64,000 bases of DNA from Sphingobacterium sp. LZ7M1 (GCF_024296865.1 NZ_CP101134.1:682001-746000); one strand, 5' to 3'; positions 47,158 to 57,165 are shown, counted from the first letter of the stretch. Made by a program: numbers and translations. The notes: generated by a model not told the origin, from the sequence alone.

Positions 47158-48696
47158 CTAATTCTTTTTGAACAAACCTGGCAAGGCTGGTTTTTTACCT
47201 GCTTTGATAGCTTTGATAAAAGGTAAAAATTCATTCTTATACCAAGGGATATTTTCCCGAAAACGATCTGTCAATCGACCTTCCATGGTATCATAGATTT
47301 TCAGGGCTTCTTTTTCTTTACCTTGATGAATGAGGTTATGGATGAATATCTGACTAATGGAATACAGATCATTGAACAATAAAAAATCGTTTATTGGATC
47401 CATGGATTCAAATATTTTGATATACGAAGAAAAGGACTTAGCGAAGAAAGGTTTAGGAAACTCTTTATTGATTCTGTCCAAATAACTTGTTCCCAAACCA
47501 TCGAGGTATTGCAAGAAATGCTCGGTTGATGTAGCGATCCTTTTTCCAGAAGATTTTAACGGAAGAACCCATAATCCTAAAAAGTTGAGATTCTTTTCGA
47601 CTTCATCATTGTCAATAAGTTCGAAAGGATTGGTCTTAAACTGAGCGTCTTCCAAGTTCTTGCTCAGCGACTTCTCCTGCCATTCCAAAAGCAATCCATG
47701 CTGTACATATTGGATGGCGAAAATAGAACTTAAATCTACATCTAAGCTTATTTCCGTGAAGAGACGATTTGTTCTATTACCATCTAATAGATCTTTGTAC
47801 CATACCCAATTGCATTTATCCGAAGGTTGTTCAACCTTTTCCTCCAAGAATGTCCATGAACTTTTTTCCATCTTCTCCTTGACCATGCTTGAAATCATCT
47901 CAATATGCTGAGGTAATTCCAGGGCAGCCTTTTTTTCCTTGAGGTAGCTAGCGTATATTTTTTCGATGGATTTTTTTGGGTCCATCAAAAAGCTGAGCTT
48001 GGCTCTTTCATCAGGATCTGTCAGCCCGGACAATTCATCTGAAAGTCTAGGGACTTCAAAATCTGTCTCCTTCTTCTTGATCTTTAGTAAATCATGTTGG
48101 TTGAGGAGTTCATGTAGCTTGATCAAATCAGGATTTTTGATCCACTGCTCAAAATCTTTTGTCAAACCTTCCTCTGCACCAATATCTGCTTCTAGATAGG
48201 CATTGACGAAAGCAAGATAAAAATTATGCATCAGCTGCTTGTTGCCTTGTTTTTCCGATAGTTCAATCATTTCAGCGATCAAATGTGGAATGGGAATATG
48301 GGCTACTTCTTCGGGAGCTTCTTTCCATTGTCCAGCAGCCAGCAATCTTTTCCAGGCATCAGAACCATACTCAGGGAAAAAATTGCCGTCTTCCTGATAG
48401 ACAACATCAGCCTCCTCATTGTTGACATCACTGAGGAGCCAGTCGGAATCTTCTAGGTTTTTGAAATAATCGGGGTTCTTTTTATAGTCAGGATGTTGAT
48501 CAATGGGAAGCTTCTTGATAAATCCAATTTTTTCCAAATACAGGAAACAACGTAAAACAGTATAGCTCGTATCAAATCGATTTTGGAATTGATAGAGATT
48601 AAAAATGATTTTACGTTGTTCCGCGACAGAAAGAGCAGATCCTTTCAGAAGGTGAACTGCATCTTCAACCAAATTTTCTATAGCATGATATGACAT
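47158..48696 (-). CDS. Protein of unknown function, about 512 residues
   Basis: I do not recognise this protein. It is soluble, mainly alpha-helical by composition, rich in Lys/Glu/Leu, with no signal peptide, membrane helix or nucleotide-binding motif; it ends KPALPGLFKKN. The frame is open from an ATG at 48756, but a TAnnTTTG-like element (GATAATCTTTTGCAT, minus strand, about 48722-48738) would start transcription downstream of that codon. I therefore prefer the ATG at 48696 (MSYHAIENLVEDAVHLLKG). The N-terminal 60 residues could be a winged-helix-like segment (FDTSYTVLRCFLYLEKIGFIKK), which is only a guess. It lies downstream of eboF with a separate promoter. Confidence 0.75.
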   Translation of the reverse strand: MSYHAIENLVEDAVHLLKGSALSVAEQRKIIFNLYQFQNRFDTSYTVLRCFLYLEKIGFIKKLPIDQHPDYKKNPDYFKNLEDSDWLLSDVNNEEADVVYQEDGNFFPEYGSDAWKRLLAAGQWKEAPEEVAHIPIPHLIAEMIELSEKQGNKQLMHNFYLAFVNAYLEADIGAEEGLTKDFEQWIKNPDLIKLHELLNQHDLLKIKKKETDFEVPRLSDELSGLTDPDERAKLSFLMDPKKSIEKIYASYLKEKKAALELPQHIEMISSMVKEKMEKSSWTFLEEKVEQPSDKCNWVWYKDLLDGNRTNRLFTEISLDVDLSSIFAIQYVQHGLLLEWQEKSLSKNLEDAQFKTNPFELIDNDEVEKNLNFLGLWVLPLKSSGKRIATSTEHFLQYLDGLGTSYLDRINKEFPKPFFAKSFSSYIKIFESMDPINDFLLFNDLYSISQIFIHNLIHQGKEKEALKIYDTMEGRLTDRFRENIPWYKNEFLPFIKAIKAGKKPALPGLFKKN

Positions 48697-48789
48697 AATA
48701 GCGCAGTATTTGTATGAATTAAAGATGCAAAAGATTATCCTCTTGATCTTTAACAAAACATATGCAGACTATTTACATATTATCTACAT

Positions 48790-50175
48790 TTATTGAGAAA
48801 CAACAGTTTCTTGCACTTTTTTATCTACAAAAATCTTGTTTAGGAGTATTTGCTTGATGGATGTCGGTTCTACATTTTCATCCAATCCATCAAAATCACC
48901 AATTAAAATAGGGTAGTATTCAGGGTCTACATCTACAATGCCATGTGAACCTTTCACCAATGATGCATCTAATGGAGTAATATCCAGAACTGCTGCAAAA
49001 CCTATTTTCTTTAAGATGAGTTTGCCGATTGCCCTAGACTTCGAGGTCATAAACATTTCCACCGGATCGTAACCCGGTTTCTTGTGTATATCTACCATTC
49101 TGGCATAGTCCGGTGCAACAGCATCATCTTCCCAGAAGTAATAGGTAAACCAAGCATTAGGATTTGCTAGCAGCACCAAATCTCCAGAACGCTCATGGTC
49201 GATTTTATAGGCCTTCTGTTCCTCCTTGTCCAACACCTTGGCTACACCAGCGACCTTGGACAACAAGGTTTTAAGTTTATCTCGGGTTTCCGGAGTTTTG
49301 GTATATACATGTGCAATCTGGTGATCAGAAACCGCAAATGCTTCTGAAGCTCCAGCATCCAATAGTTCCAAACCTCTTTCAATCCGGATATCGATCAGGC
49401 CTTCTTTACGTAGGATCCTGTTGATATGGATAGGTTGATCGACTGGTCCGATGCCGTATTCCGATAAAAGGACAACTTCCACATTTCTTTTTTGGAAGAA
49501 GGTCGTAAGTTTTTCAACCAGTTGATCGATTTGTTTCAACTCTGCTGTGACATCTTCTCCTTTTGGACCGTATTTCTGTAAGCAATAATCCAAATGTGGA
49601 AGATATATCAGATTTAGGGTCGGTTGATGTTTCTCCTCCACATACATGGCCGAATCGGCTATCCAATTGGAAGAAGTGATATTGGCATTGGGACCCCAGA
49701 AGTTAAATAGAGGAAATTTTCCGAATTTTTCGGTCAATTCATCGCGAAGGCTGCTGGGGTAAGTATAACAGTCCGGCATCTTTCTGCCATCGGCCAAGTA
49801 ATTTGGTCTCGGCGTGGCCGAGAAATCTGCATCATTGTACATGTTGTACCACCAGAACATCTGTGCACAGGTAAAGGCAGGATTCTGTTTCTTTCCGGTG
49901 ACCCAGATATTCTCGCCTTGGACCAATTTGTTGGATTGTTTCCAGAATTTAATTTCAGAATCGGTATGGTCATACCATCCGTTGCCAACGATTCCATGTT
50001 CATTCGGAGCGACCCCAGTTAAATAGGTAGTCTGTGCAGAGGTGGTCAATGCCGGAAGTACCGGTTTGATCTTACGCAATTTATTCTCTTTTATGAATTT
50101 CTCAATGAACGGGGTATGTTCTCCAATTACGGAACTTGAAAGCCCAACAATATCTATTACAGCAATTCTCTTCAT
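48790..50175 (-). CDS. eboF: EboF-like alkaline phosphatase/phosphodiesterase
   Basis: A 461-residue member of the nucleotide pyrophosphatase/phosphodiesterase branch of the alkaline phosphatase superfamily. Metal ligand D8 lies in AVIDIVGL, the nucleophile Thr region is ALTTSAQTTYLTG (43-54), and NEHGIVGNGWYD follows. Later ligands appear as LSEYGIGPVDQPIHINR and KGSHGIVDVDPEYYP. No signal peptide is seen, so it is cytoplasmic. It is the sixth gene of an eboABCDEF cluster, two bases after eboE, and may remove a phosphate or nucleotide group from the ebo-dependent metabolite (inference). Confidence 0.85.
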   Translation of the reverse strand: MKRIAVIDIVGLSSSVIGEHTPFIEKFIKENKLRKIKPVLPALTTSAQTTYLTGVAPNEHGIVGNGWYDHTDSEIKFWKQSNKLVQGENIWVTGKKQNPAFTCAQMFWWYNMYNDADFSATPRPNYLADGRKMPDCYTYPSSLRDELTEKFGKFPLFNFWGPNANITSSNWIADSAMYVEEKHQPTLNLIYLPHLDYCLQKYGPKGEDVTAELKQIDQLVEKLTTFFQKRNVEVVLLSEYGIGPVDQPIHINRILRKEGLIDIRIERGLELLDAGASEAFAVSDHQIAHVYTKTPETRDKLKTLLSKVAGVAKVLDKEEQKAYKIDHERSGDLVLLANPNAWFTYYFWEDDAVAPDYARMVDIHKKPGYDPVEMFMTSKSRAIGKLILKKIGFAAVLDITPLDASLVKGSHGIVDVDPEYYPILIGDFDGLDENVEPTSIKQILLNKIFVDKKVQETVVSQ

Positions 50176-50177
50176 AT

Positions 50178-51392
50178 TTAATTCCTTAATTTATTCAATA
50201 ACCAATTCAATTCCCTTGCGATCGACTCTTCAATTGGAGCCTGCAAGGATTTTGGCAATACGCCCCAGGTATATGTCTCAACCTCGATATGATTTGTTCT
50301 TTGCCTTTCCTTATGCAGTTCAATGACCTTTAAGATATCGCCTTGGGTAGAATCCAGCTCACCATAACTTTCCAAAAAGATAGGGACATGAAAATGGCTT
50401 CTCCATTCCACATGATTTGCATCATTGCTGTCATTTAATGCATCAGGAAGGTCCTTATATTTGATCAGGTTACCCTCGCTTTCTTTTGCAATGACCTGAT
50501 GCAAATAGATCGGTTCATTAAATTCTTTCAGCTTGTTTTTTTGGATTGCCCTTTTATCTGGATCCTCAGCAAGCGCTACTTTTAAGGCCGAACTGACTTG
50601 GAATTTGCCAATTTTGATGTTCAGTTTTTCCAATTCATCCATGCTCTGTTGATGGTCTTCATATTCCAGGGCAAAATGGCAGACATCATAGCATAGGCAG
50701 ATATATCTGTTGATGATTGCCTTGGATTGATCGGCGTCCAGCTTATATTTTTCCTTAAAGAACTCGCTTGCCATCGGGATCAATTCTTGGGTATACCATG
50801 AGATAAATTCCCTTGAATCTTCCAACATACCGTCAGGTTCAGGTTCGATATCCAAGTGCATGTAGATCGAGCTATTAACCTCAGTTTGGTACAGGTGCTC
50901 AGCAACCAAGAGAATATGTTTTGTACAGATATCCCGCTTTTGTTGCCATTCCGCGGTGAGCTGCTCATGCCAAAAACGGTAGGATAGAGGAGAAGTGGAG
51001 ATTCCACCTTCCTGGCCCTCCGGTAATAATTGCGCTAAGATGTCGAAAAGGTTCTTGGTATATTCATAGCGTTCTGTGCTTGTCCAATCCGGTGCATGCA
51101 CTTTGTCCTTGACCTCTTTGATATGGAAATCACCATAAGGGAAACCATTCATAGTGAAGACGTAGATATGGTTCTGTTTCAACCAATCCTGAAAATCTTT
51201 TAAAGCTTGCGGCTGACTTAGTTCTTTGGCTGCTTGAGCGGAAAGTCGCAATCCCAATCCAAAGTCCTGTTCGGCTGAAACGGCCGCTTTTATCTTCGGT
51301 AGATTGTTTTTTAGCTCTTGAAAATGGTCTTTCCAGGCTTCGCCGGGGTGGATATTGCTACAATAAGAAAGATGTGAATTAGCTAGCTTCAT
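50178..51392 (-). CDS. eboE: EboE-like metabolite traffic protein (xylose-isomerase-type TIM barrel)
   Basis: A 404-residue TIM-barrel protein of the sugar isomerase/AP-endonuclease fold. Its start (HLSYCSNIHPGEAWKDHFQEL), FTMNGFPYGDFH, LDIEPEPDGMLED and CYDVCHFALEYED stretches, with Glu/His/Asp residues at strand ends that could bind metal, are typical of EboE. Its first codons overlap the end of eboD by 14 bases, so the two are translationally coupled. The biochemical reaction of EboE is not established. Confidence 0.85.
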   Translation of the reverse strand: MKLANSHLSYCSNIHPGEAWKDHFQELKNNLPKIKAAVSAEQDFGLGLRLSAQAAKELSQPQALKDFQDWLKQNHIYVFTMNGFPYGDFHIKEVKDKVHAPDWTSTERYEYTKNLFDILAQLLPEGQEGGISTSPLSYRFWHEQLTAEWQQKRDICTKHILLVAEHLYQTEVNSSIYMHLDIEPEPDGMLEDSREFISWYTQELIPMASEFFKEKYKLDADQSKAIINRYICLCYDVCHFALEYEDHQQSMDELEKLNIKIGKFQVSSALKVALAEDPDKRAIQKNKLKEFNEPIYLHQVIAKESEGNLIKYKDLPDALNDSNDANHVEWRSHFHVPIFLESYGELDSTQGDILKVIELHKERQRTNHIEVETYTWGVLPKSLQAPIEESIARELNWLLNKLRN

Positions 51393-52560
51393 AGAAAGGG
51401 TTTTGATTTTGGCTAAAGTTCTTTAGGAAATCCATAGCTTGGATAATCAGGTCATAATCTAATTGGTGATAATCTTTGCCTTTTCCCATTTTTTCCAAAA
51501 GGACCACGGTCAATTTTCCGCCAAGATGCTCTTGAAAATCAAGCAAACCTGATAGTAAAATAAACCTCGCCTCTTCGGAATCCAGGATTGGATGATAGAT
51601 CGGAAGTCCAAGATTGCGGATCAAGCTGACCACTCGGGTTGCTTCTTCTTCTGTAATATTGCCGATTAAATACGAGTATAAAACATCCATTGCGATTCCA
51701 ATGGCAACAGCTTCGCCATGTAATACTTGGAAATCGGTCATCTGCTCCAATTTATGGGCACTCCAATGGCCAAAATCCAATGGTCTTGAAGAACCTAATT
51801 CGAATGGATCTCCATTGCGGATATGTTCTAGGTGCTTATCGGCACAACGATAGATCAGATCTTCCATTTCTTCGGAATTCCTTTCCTTGATCTTGCTGGC
51901 ATTTTTTTCTATCCATTCATAGAATGATAGATCCTTGATCAGGGCCACTTTTATAGCCTCGGATACCCCCGCAACCCAAGATCTTTCGTCTAGAGTTTGC
52001 AAGAATTCATAATCATTGAAAACAGCCTTTGCTGGTGTAAAAGTTCCTAAAAAGTTCTTTTTCCCTTTATAGTTCACGGAGTTTTTAACACCAACTCCGG
52101 AGTCATTTTGAGATAGGACCGTAGTTGGAATACGGATATGTTTGATCCCACGGTGTGAGATCGCAGCGGCATAGCCAACAAGGTCCAAAATAGCTCCACC
52201 GCCAATGCCGATCACATAGGAATGTCTATCTATACCGTATTGGTCCACTGCCTGGATTATGGTATCTAAGCAGCTTGTGTCATTCTTGCAGATTTCACCA
52301 CCGGGAATGACCAAAGGTTCACTCGCCAGGAAAAAATCTTCCATTTCCATAAAATAGATAAAGATCTGTTCTGTCAGACCGGGATGTTTATCCATAAATC
52401 CAGCATCAATGACAAACAGGATCTTCTGTTTGAAACCGGGATTGCTGTTCTTGGCTAGAAAGTCCTTCAATAGATTGTTGCCTACAGTGAAAAGACCTTT
52501 GGTGAAAAAGATGTTATATTGATATTCAATAGTGAATTTTTGTTCTAATACACGTTCCAT
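51379..52560 (-). CDS. eboD: EboD-like sugar phosphate cyclase (3-dehydroquinate synthase homologue)
   Basis: A 393-residue NAD-dependent cyclase of the dehydroquinate synthase superfamily. The NAD-binding GIGGGAILDLVGYAAA lies at 118-133, IPTTVLSQNDSGVGVKNSVN follows, and zinc ligands are in GHWSAHKLEQ and LHGEAVAIG. Members of this superfamily cyclise sugar phosphates (DAHP, sedoheptulose 7-phosphate and others); the substrate of EboD is unknown. That it is not aroB is inferred from sequence length and the ebo context. Confidence 0.9.
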   Translation of the reverse strand: MERVLEQKFTIEYQYNIFFTKGLFTVGNNLLKDFLAKNSNPGFKQKILFVIDAGFMDKHPGLTEQIFIYFMEMEDFFLASEPLVIPGGEICKNDTSCLDTIIQAVDQYGIDRHSYVIGIGGGAILDLVGYAAAISHRGIKHIRIPTTVLSQNDSGVGVKNSVNYKGKKNFLGTFTPAKAVFNDYEFLQTLDERSWVAGVSEAIKVALIKDLSFYEWIEKNASKIKERNSEEMEDLIYRCADKHLEHIRNGDPFELGSSRPLDFGHWSAHKLEQMTDFQVLHGEAVAIGIAMDVLYSYLIGNITEEEATRVVSLIRNLGLPIYHPILDSEEARFILLSGLLDFQEHLGGKLTVVLLEKMGKGKDYHQLDYDLIIQAMDFLKNFSQNQNPFYEAS

Positions 52561-52572
52561 TCTAAATAGGGT

Positions 52573-53451
52573 TTAGGTTACGGCAAATTTCTTGGCTAAG
52601 AAGATCGAAACCGGTAATATGGCACATACGGCCAATGCTAACAGCCAATGACCAGCAATGGCAATCCAGCTAGCATTCATTAAAATCAGTGCGAGCACTC
52701 CAAATTTCACGGCTTTCCTGACATCCTGTGGCTGTAAGGTTTTCAAGGCCTTGGAAACCGGCGAACCGATCATAAGACTGAAAAGCAAGATAAAGACCAA
52801 TGCCAGGTAATTTTTGCTGCTATAGGTGAAATAAAGGAGTGTTAAGATAACAATAGAATATAGACCAATGGATACGAGTAAGGCAGTTTTATTGCTGCCA
52901 TATACTTCTCCACGGCTTATGTTTGTTACTGAAGCGATATAGATAATCGGAATGATGGCAATAAACCAGTAGCTCAATGAATCTGGTAAAACGGCCATTC
53001 CCAATAATAGGTTCAATCCTCTACAGCCTCCCATGACGATTGGACCAGCTAAAAAATGATGTTTTGCTTGGCCATTGTACAGTAGGCACATCAGGACGAT
53101 GGCCAATGAAATATAGAATGCCGCCATATTCACCTGAAAGGCTAAAAAGCATCCAATTGCAAAGGCTAATGTACCCAAGATACTGGCAGCGGATTTTTTG
53201 ATCCTGCCCGAAGGAATAGGTCGTTCCGGACGCTCCACTTTATCCAGTGCAGCATCAAACACATCATTGAAGACTATGCCCCCAGTATATAAACACATAC
53301 TGGAAATGGTAATCCAGATCAATGGATTGACCTGCGGCAAATCTTGTTGCAGAAACAAGCAGGCTAAAGCGACACCAGCTAAAACATCAGATATGGCTGT
53401 TAAAACATTGGACGGCCTGATGATTTGGATCCATGGTTTCAACATACGCAA
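52573..53451 (-). CDS. eboC: EboC-like UbiA-family prenyltransferase
   Basis: A 292-residue membrane protein with seven to nine helices. The first aspartate-rich motif is NDVFDAALDKVERPERPIPSG (62-82). UbiA enzymes join an isoprenoid diphosphate to an acceptor ring within the membrane; the second Asp motif is not obvious, so the specificity or activity may be unusual. It lies 12 bases before eboD and five after eboB. Confidence 0.9.
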   Translation of the reverse strand: MRMLKPWIQIIRPSNVLTAISDVLAGVALACLFLQQDLPQVNPLIWITISSMCLYTGGIVFNDVFDAALDKVERPERPIPSGRIKKSAASILGTLAFAIGCFLAFQVNMAAFYISLAIVLMCLLYNGQAKHHFLAGPIVMGGCRGLNLLLGMAVLPDSLSYWFIAIIPIIYIASVTNISRGEVYGSNKTALLVSIGLYSIVILTLLYFTYSSKNYLALVFILLFSLMIGSPVSKALKTLQPQDVRKAVKFGVLALILMNASWIAIAGHWLLALAVCAILPVSIFLAKKFAVT

Positions 53452-53456
53452 CGGTA

Positions 53457-54437
53457 TTAAGAAATAATAATAGAATCCTTATTTAACCTAGGTTGTTGAC
53501 CACCACGAAGGATTGTATTACCTTCAAATTTTTCATTCGGATCTGCAAATAAAGTCTTGTCCAAAGTGCTTAGGTCAAGATGCTTGCTGACTTGGAAGGC
53601 ATCCAATGCATTCTGATAGGTCACCTTTTCCACATCTTCTTTGGAAACACCATATTGGAGCATCAGGGCAGCCGTTTTGGGCACCGCCAAGGGGTCTGAA
53701 ATTCCCCAATCTGCTGCTGAATTGACCATGATCCTTTCCGAGCCGTATTCCTTAACGATTTCCACCATGCGTTCATTTCCCATCTTGGTAAATGGATAAA
53801 TTGTAAAGCCGGCGTAAAAACCACGGTCCAATACTTCTTTTACCGTTTCTTCGGAGTTATGGTCAATGATTACCGTTTGAGGATCGAGGCCATGTTCAAT
53901 GGCAATATCCATACTTCGTGTCGTACCACGAGTTTTATCGCGGTGTGGGGTATGAACCTGAACGGGAAGTCCAGCTTCTTTAGCAAGCTCAAGTTGAGCT
54001 CTATAATATTTATCTTCAGCAGGAGTCTGGTCATCGAAACCAATTTCTCCAATGCCGAGAACTCCTTCCTTGTAAATGAAATGAGGAAGTAATTCCATGA
54101 CTTGTTCTGCTAAAGCTTCATTGTTAGCTTCTCTAGAATTAAGCCCAATGGTACAGAAGTGTCTTATACCAAATTGGGAAGCTCTAAATCTTTCCCAACC
54201 AATCAGGCTACTATAATAATCTTTAAAGGTATCTATTCCAGTTCTAGGCTGTCCAACCCAAAAAGCGGGTTCGATCAGTAATAGGACGCCCGCATCAAAC
54301 AGCGCTTGGTAATCATCCGTCGTTCGTGAAACCATATGAATATGTGGGTCCACAAATTTCATCCCTTTTATTAATTCAAAGTCTAGCGGCATTGGTTTCC
54401 CCATGCTTGCTAGGTCTCTATTTAATTCTGTGCACAT
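53457..54437 (-). CDS. eboB: EboB-like TatD-family metal-dependent hydrolase
   Basis: A 326-residue amidohydrolase-fold protein with the metal motif FVDPHIH (H32, H34), Glu in LGIGEIGFDD, and later His ligands in VQVHTPHRDK and VIIDHNSEE. An in-frame ATG at residue 12 is an alternative start. Its substrate in the ebo system is unknown. The neighbours are eboA (12 bases) and eboC (five bases). Confidence 0.88.
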   Translation of the reverse strand: MCTELNRDLASMGKPMPLDFELIKGMKFVDPHIHMVSRTTDDYQALFDAGVLLLIEPAFWVGQPRTGIDTFKDYYSSLIGWERFRASQFGIRHFCTIGLNSREANNEALAEQVMELLPHFIYKEGVLGIGEIGFDDQTPAEDKYYRAQLELAKEAGLPVQVHTPHRDKTRGTTRSMDIAIEHGLDPQTVIIDHNSEETVKEVLDRGFYAGFTIYPFTKMGNERMVEIVKEYGSERIMVNSAADWGISDPLAVPKTAALMLQYGVSKEDVEKVTYQNALDAFQVSKHLDLSTLDKTLFADPNEKFEGNTILRGGQQPRLNKDSIIIS

Positions 54438-54449
54438 TCCTGTCTGTTT

Positions 54450-55169
54450 TTAATTTTTCTCTAATAATTCTGGGCTATTGTTTTGCTGCTTCAAGATTTC
54501 TTTAGCGCGAGGAGGTAAGTGATCCTTCGCCAAAACCCATAACATGGGATGTATCTCTCGATTGGCAGAATCGCGTTCATAAATATAGTCGACAATGGAG
54601 TTTGCAAGATGGATATTGTTGCGGTCGTACAGACCGTAGATCTTCTTGATGTCCTTGCCGGTAAAAAAGCTTTTTAAAATCATTTGGTTCCAGGCCTCTT
54701 CATTTAAATAGGTAGCAGGAAACTTATTCTGCTCCATGATAGCGCCTTGCACCAGCCCAATATTATTCCGAATACCCTCTTGGCAACGGTCGATCCAGAT
54801 TCTTGGGAACTGGAAGATGTTCAAAGCCGAATACAGGGCTTCTAGCTCCTGCATGTCTGCATAGTTGAACAACTTCTCGATAAAGGTAAAATAGGGTTCT
54901 TGTTGATCTTCGATCAAACCCAATAGGTAAACTCTCGCAAGTCTAAGTACGGTCCAATGGTCAACAATCAGCGGATTGCTATCCTCTTGGACCATACTTA
55001 CTGTTTTATCCTTGCTGGTACTTAATTTCCTGCTCAAAGAGGAAAATATCCTTACAAAACTTGTAGAATAATTATCTGCAATATTTCTTTCACACTCCTC
55101 TAAATAGCTTTTCTCCTCTGCGGTAAGCAGTTCGAATAAGGTATTTCTCACTTGTTCTTTCCATTCCAT
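54450..55169 (-). CDS. eboA: EboA-domain protein
   Basis: A 239-residue soluble alpha-helical protein matching the EboA pattern: a conserved central region (DHWTVLRLARVYLLGLIE), FNYADMQELEALYSALNIFQFP and a C-terminal NREIHPMLWVLAKDHLPPRA. The biochemical role of EboA is not known. It is the first of the six ebo genes and starts only 19 bases after the DUF1080 gene, so it shares that operon's transcript. Confidence 0.88.
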   Translation of the reverse strand: MEWKEQVRNTLFELLTAEEKSYLEECERNIADNYSTSFVRIFSSLSRKLSTSKDKTVSMVQEDSNPLIVDHWTVLRLARVYLLGLIEDQQEPYFTFIEKLFNYADMQELEALYSALNIFQFPRIWIDRCQEGIRNNIGLVQGAIMEQNKFPATYLNEEAWNQMILKSFFTGKDIKKIYGLYDRNNIHLANSIVDYIYERDSANREIHPMLWVLAKDHLPPRAKEILKQQNNSPELLEKN

Positions 55170-55188
55170 ATTGCGGTTTATATTATAA

Positions 55189-55986
55189 TTACTTTAAAAT
55201 TTTTATCTGCATGTCTTTGTACTCTACTTTCATTGGTGGACCAACATGCAATTGAACACCAATCAATCCCTTCTCCTTGCGGTTTTCTGGATCATTGTCA
55301 ATCACCTCGGCGATTACCTTTCCATTGATAAAATGTGTTAATTTATTGCCTTCAGCAACGATTTCCAGATCATTCCAATCATTGGGTTTTACTATGGTCT
55401 TTAATTCTTCATCGGTAGCTACTGAATCGATTACCTTCATATTTGTCCAGGCATTGCCTTTCGACTCACCTTTACTTCCATCTGAAGGGTTCAATATTTC
55501 AGTTCGCTGACCACGGTATGCTAAGGTTGTTCGCTTTCGTTCCTCATAGTTTTGACCAGTGTAATTATTCTTTCCATCAATGTCTGCCTGATAACCTCGT
55601 AGGGCATTGGGCACCTCTGTGAAACGATCGCTTCTGTAATTTACACCACTATTTCCATTTTCGGAAATTTTAAATTTAGTTTTCAGTGAAAAGTCCGCAA
55701 CGTCACCTCCATTCCAGATCAAAAATGTATTGTTTTTCAATGGTTCTTGATCCTCACGGATCTCGCCTGAAAGGATCCCGTTTTCCATTTTCCAATAGGT
55801 CGTGTCACCTTCCCAACCGGATAGGGAATTGGGCTCAAACATCGCGATATAACCGTCTTCTAACCCTATGGTATCCGTAGCTGCACTGTCCTGTTTATTG
55901 TTTTGTTCTGCATTGCTTCCATTGCAAGAACCTAGTAAAATAGTAGCACTGAGGCAGATACAGCAATATTTGAATAATTTTTTCAT
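55189..55986 (-). CDS. DUF1080 lipoprotein (3-keto-disaccharide hydrolase family)
   Basis: A 265-residue lipoprotein: signal peptide with lipobox LLGSC (Cys21), then a concanavalin-like jelly roll with the family features GYIAMFEPNSLSGWEGD, NGNSGVNYRSDR and YQADIDGKNNYTGQNYEERKR. Members of this family (PF06439) cleave glycosidic bonds of 3-keto sugars. It fits upstream of Gfo/Idh/MocA and isomerase genes, which make or use keto sugars. It is directly in front of eboA. Confidence 0.88.
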   Translation of the reverse strand: MKKLFKYCCICLSATILLGSCNGSNAEQNNKQDSAATDTIGLEDGYIAMFEPNSLSGWEGDTTYWKMENGILSGEIREDQEPLKNNTFLIWNGGDVADFSLKTKFKISENGNSGVNYRSDRFTEVPNALRGYQADIDGKNNYTGQNYEERKRTTLAYRGQRTEILNPSDGSKGESKGNAWTNMKVIDSVATDEELKTIVKPNDWNDLEIVAEGNKLTHFINGKVIAEVIDNDPENRKEKGLIGVQLHVGPPMKVEYKDMQIKILK

Positions 55987-56004
55987 AATGGATTTCTCTA
56001 ATGC

Positions 56005-57165
56005 TTATTTGTTCTTCCACTCTACATGGGTATCTTCCCATTTTCTGTTTTTTGCAGAGTTGATAACCGCTTCGCAGACCTTCTGTGTTTCCAGGGCATC
56101 CCTAAAAGTTGGGTGGCATTCTTCGCCTGTTTCCAAGGTTTGTAAAAAATCTGCTACTTGGTGTACGAAGGAATGCTCATATCCCAAAGATAGACCCGGA
56201 ACCCACCATTTATCCATGTAAGGTTGGTCGCCATCTGTAACATGGATTGAGCGCCATCCTTTGACGATGGAATCATCAGCATTGTTGAAATATTCCAATC
56301 GGTTCATATCATGTAGATCCCATTTCAAGGAACCCTTTTCACCATTGATCTCAAAGGTAAATAAGGCTTTGTGACCACGGGCATAGCGCGTCGATTCAAA
56401 CAGCCCTAAAGACTCATTATCAAAATGACAATGGAATATACAGGCATCATCGATCTTGACATCTTCCATTTTTCCGGTCTCTTCATGCATACGCTGCTTT
56501 ACGAAGATTTCCGTCATGGCCGATACATCCTTGATACCTCCATTGATCCACATCGCTAAATCAATACAGTGTGCCAATAGGTCACCGGTCACTCCAGAAC
56601 CCGCAGCATCTGCATCCATTCTCCAAAATGCGGCACCTCCCTGTGGAAGGTTCTCGTTGATGGTCCAATCCTGAAGGAAGTTACTTCGATAGTGGAAGAT
56701 CTTGCCTAGCTTGCCGCTGTCGACTATCTGTTTAGCCAATGTAACGGCAGGTAAACGGCGGTAATTGTACCAAATAGTGTTTTTCACCTTATTGGTTTCA
56801 ACGGCTTCTACCATTTTCTCGCCTTCTTCCAAAGTTCTGGAAAGCGGTTTTTCGCAGAGTACCATTTTACCGGCTGCCGCTGCAGCGACCGCGATTTCCA
56901 TATGCATGTTGTTTGGGGTACAGATGTCTACCGCATCGATATCATCCCTAGCGATCAGTTTCTTCCAGTCGGTCTCGTAGGACTCATAGCCCCACTGCTC
57001 AGCAAAGGCTTTCACTTTGTCTTCACTGCGTGAACATACAGCCTTTAGGACAGGTGTATATTCCAGGTCAGGAAAGAAATTAGGTACGCGTTTATATCCA
57101 TTAGAATGGGTTCTTCCCATGAATCCACATCCTATTAATCCAATTCTTAATTCTTTTTTGCTCAT
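56005..57165 (-). CDS. Gfo/Idh/MocA-family NAD(P)-dependent oxidoreductase
   Basis: A 386-residue oxidoreductase with the N-terminal Rossmann motif [23 protein letters not shown], and the catalytic region [15 protein letters not shown] (EKP Lys near residue 97). The C-terminal domain has [13 protein letters not shown]. Such enzymes oxidise or reduce sugar hydroxyls, often at C3 or C1; the substrate is not evident. It is 18 bases before the DUF1080 gene. No Tat signal is present, so it is cytoplasmic. Confidence 0.9.
   Translation of the reverse strand: MSKKELRIGLIGCGFMGRTHSNGYKRVPNFFPDLEYTPVLKAVCSRSEDKVKAFAEQWGYESYETDWKKLIARDDIDAVDICTPNNMHMEIAVAAAAAGKMVLCEKPLSRTLEEGEKMVEAVETNKVKNTIWYNYRRLPAVTLAKQIVDSGKLGKIFHYRSNFLQDWTINENLPQGGAAFWRMDADAAGSGVTGDLLAHCIDLAMWINGGIKDVSAMTEIFVKQRMHEETGKMEDVKIDDACIFHCHFDNESLGLFESTRYARGHKALFTFEINGEKGSLKWDLHDMNRLEYFNNADDSIVKGWRSIHVTDGDQPYMDKWWVPGLSLGYEHSFVHQVADFLQTLETGEECHPTFRDALETQKVCEAVINSAKNRKWEDTHVEWKNK

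Noticed and set aside
51379..52560. Assignment as aroB of the shikimate pathway
   Set aside because: The gene is tightly placed among five other ebo genes, away from aromatic biosynthesis genes, and is longer than typical AroB, so the EboD-type cyclase call is preferred.
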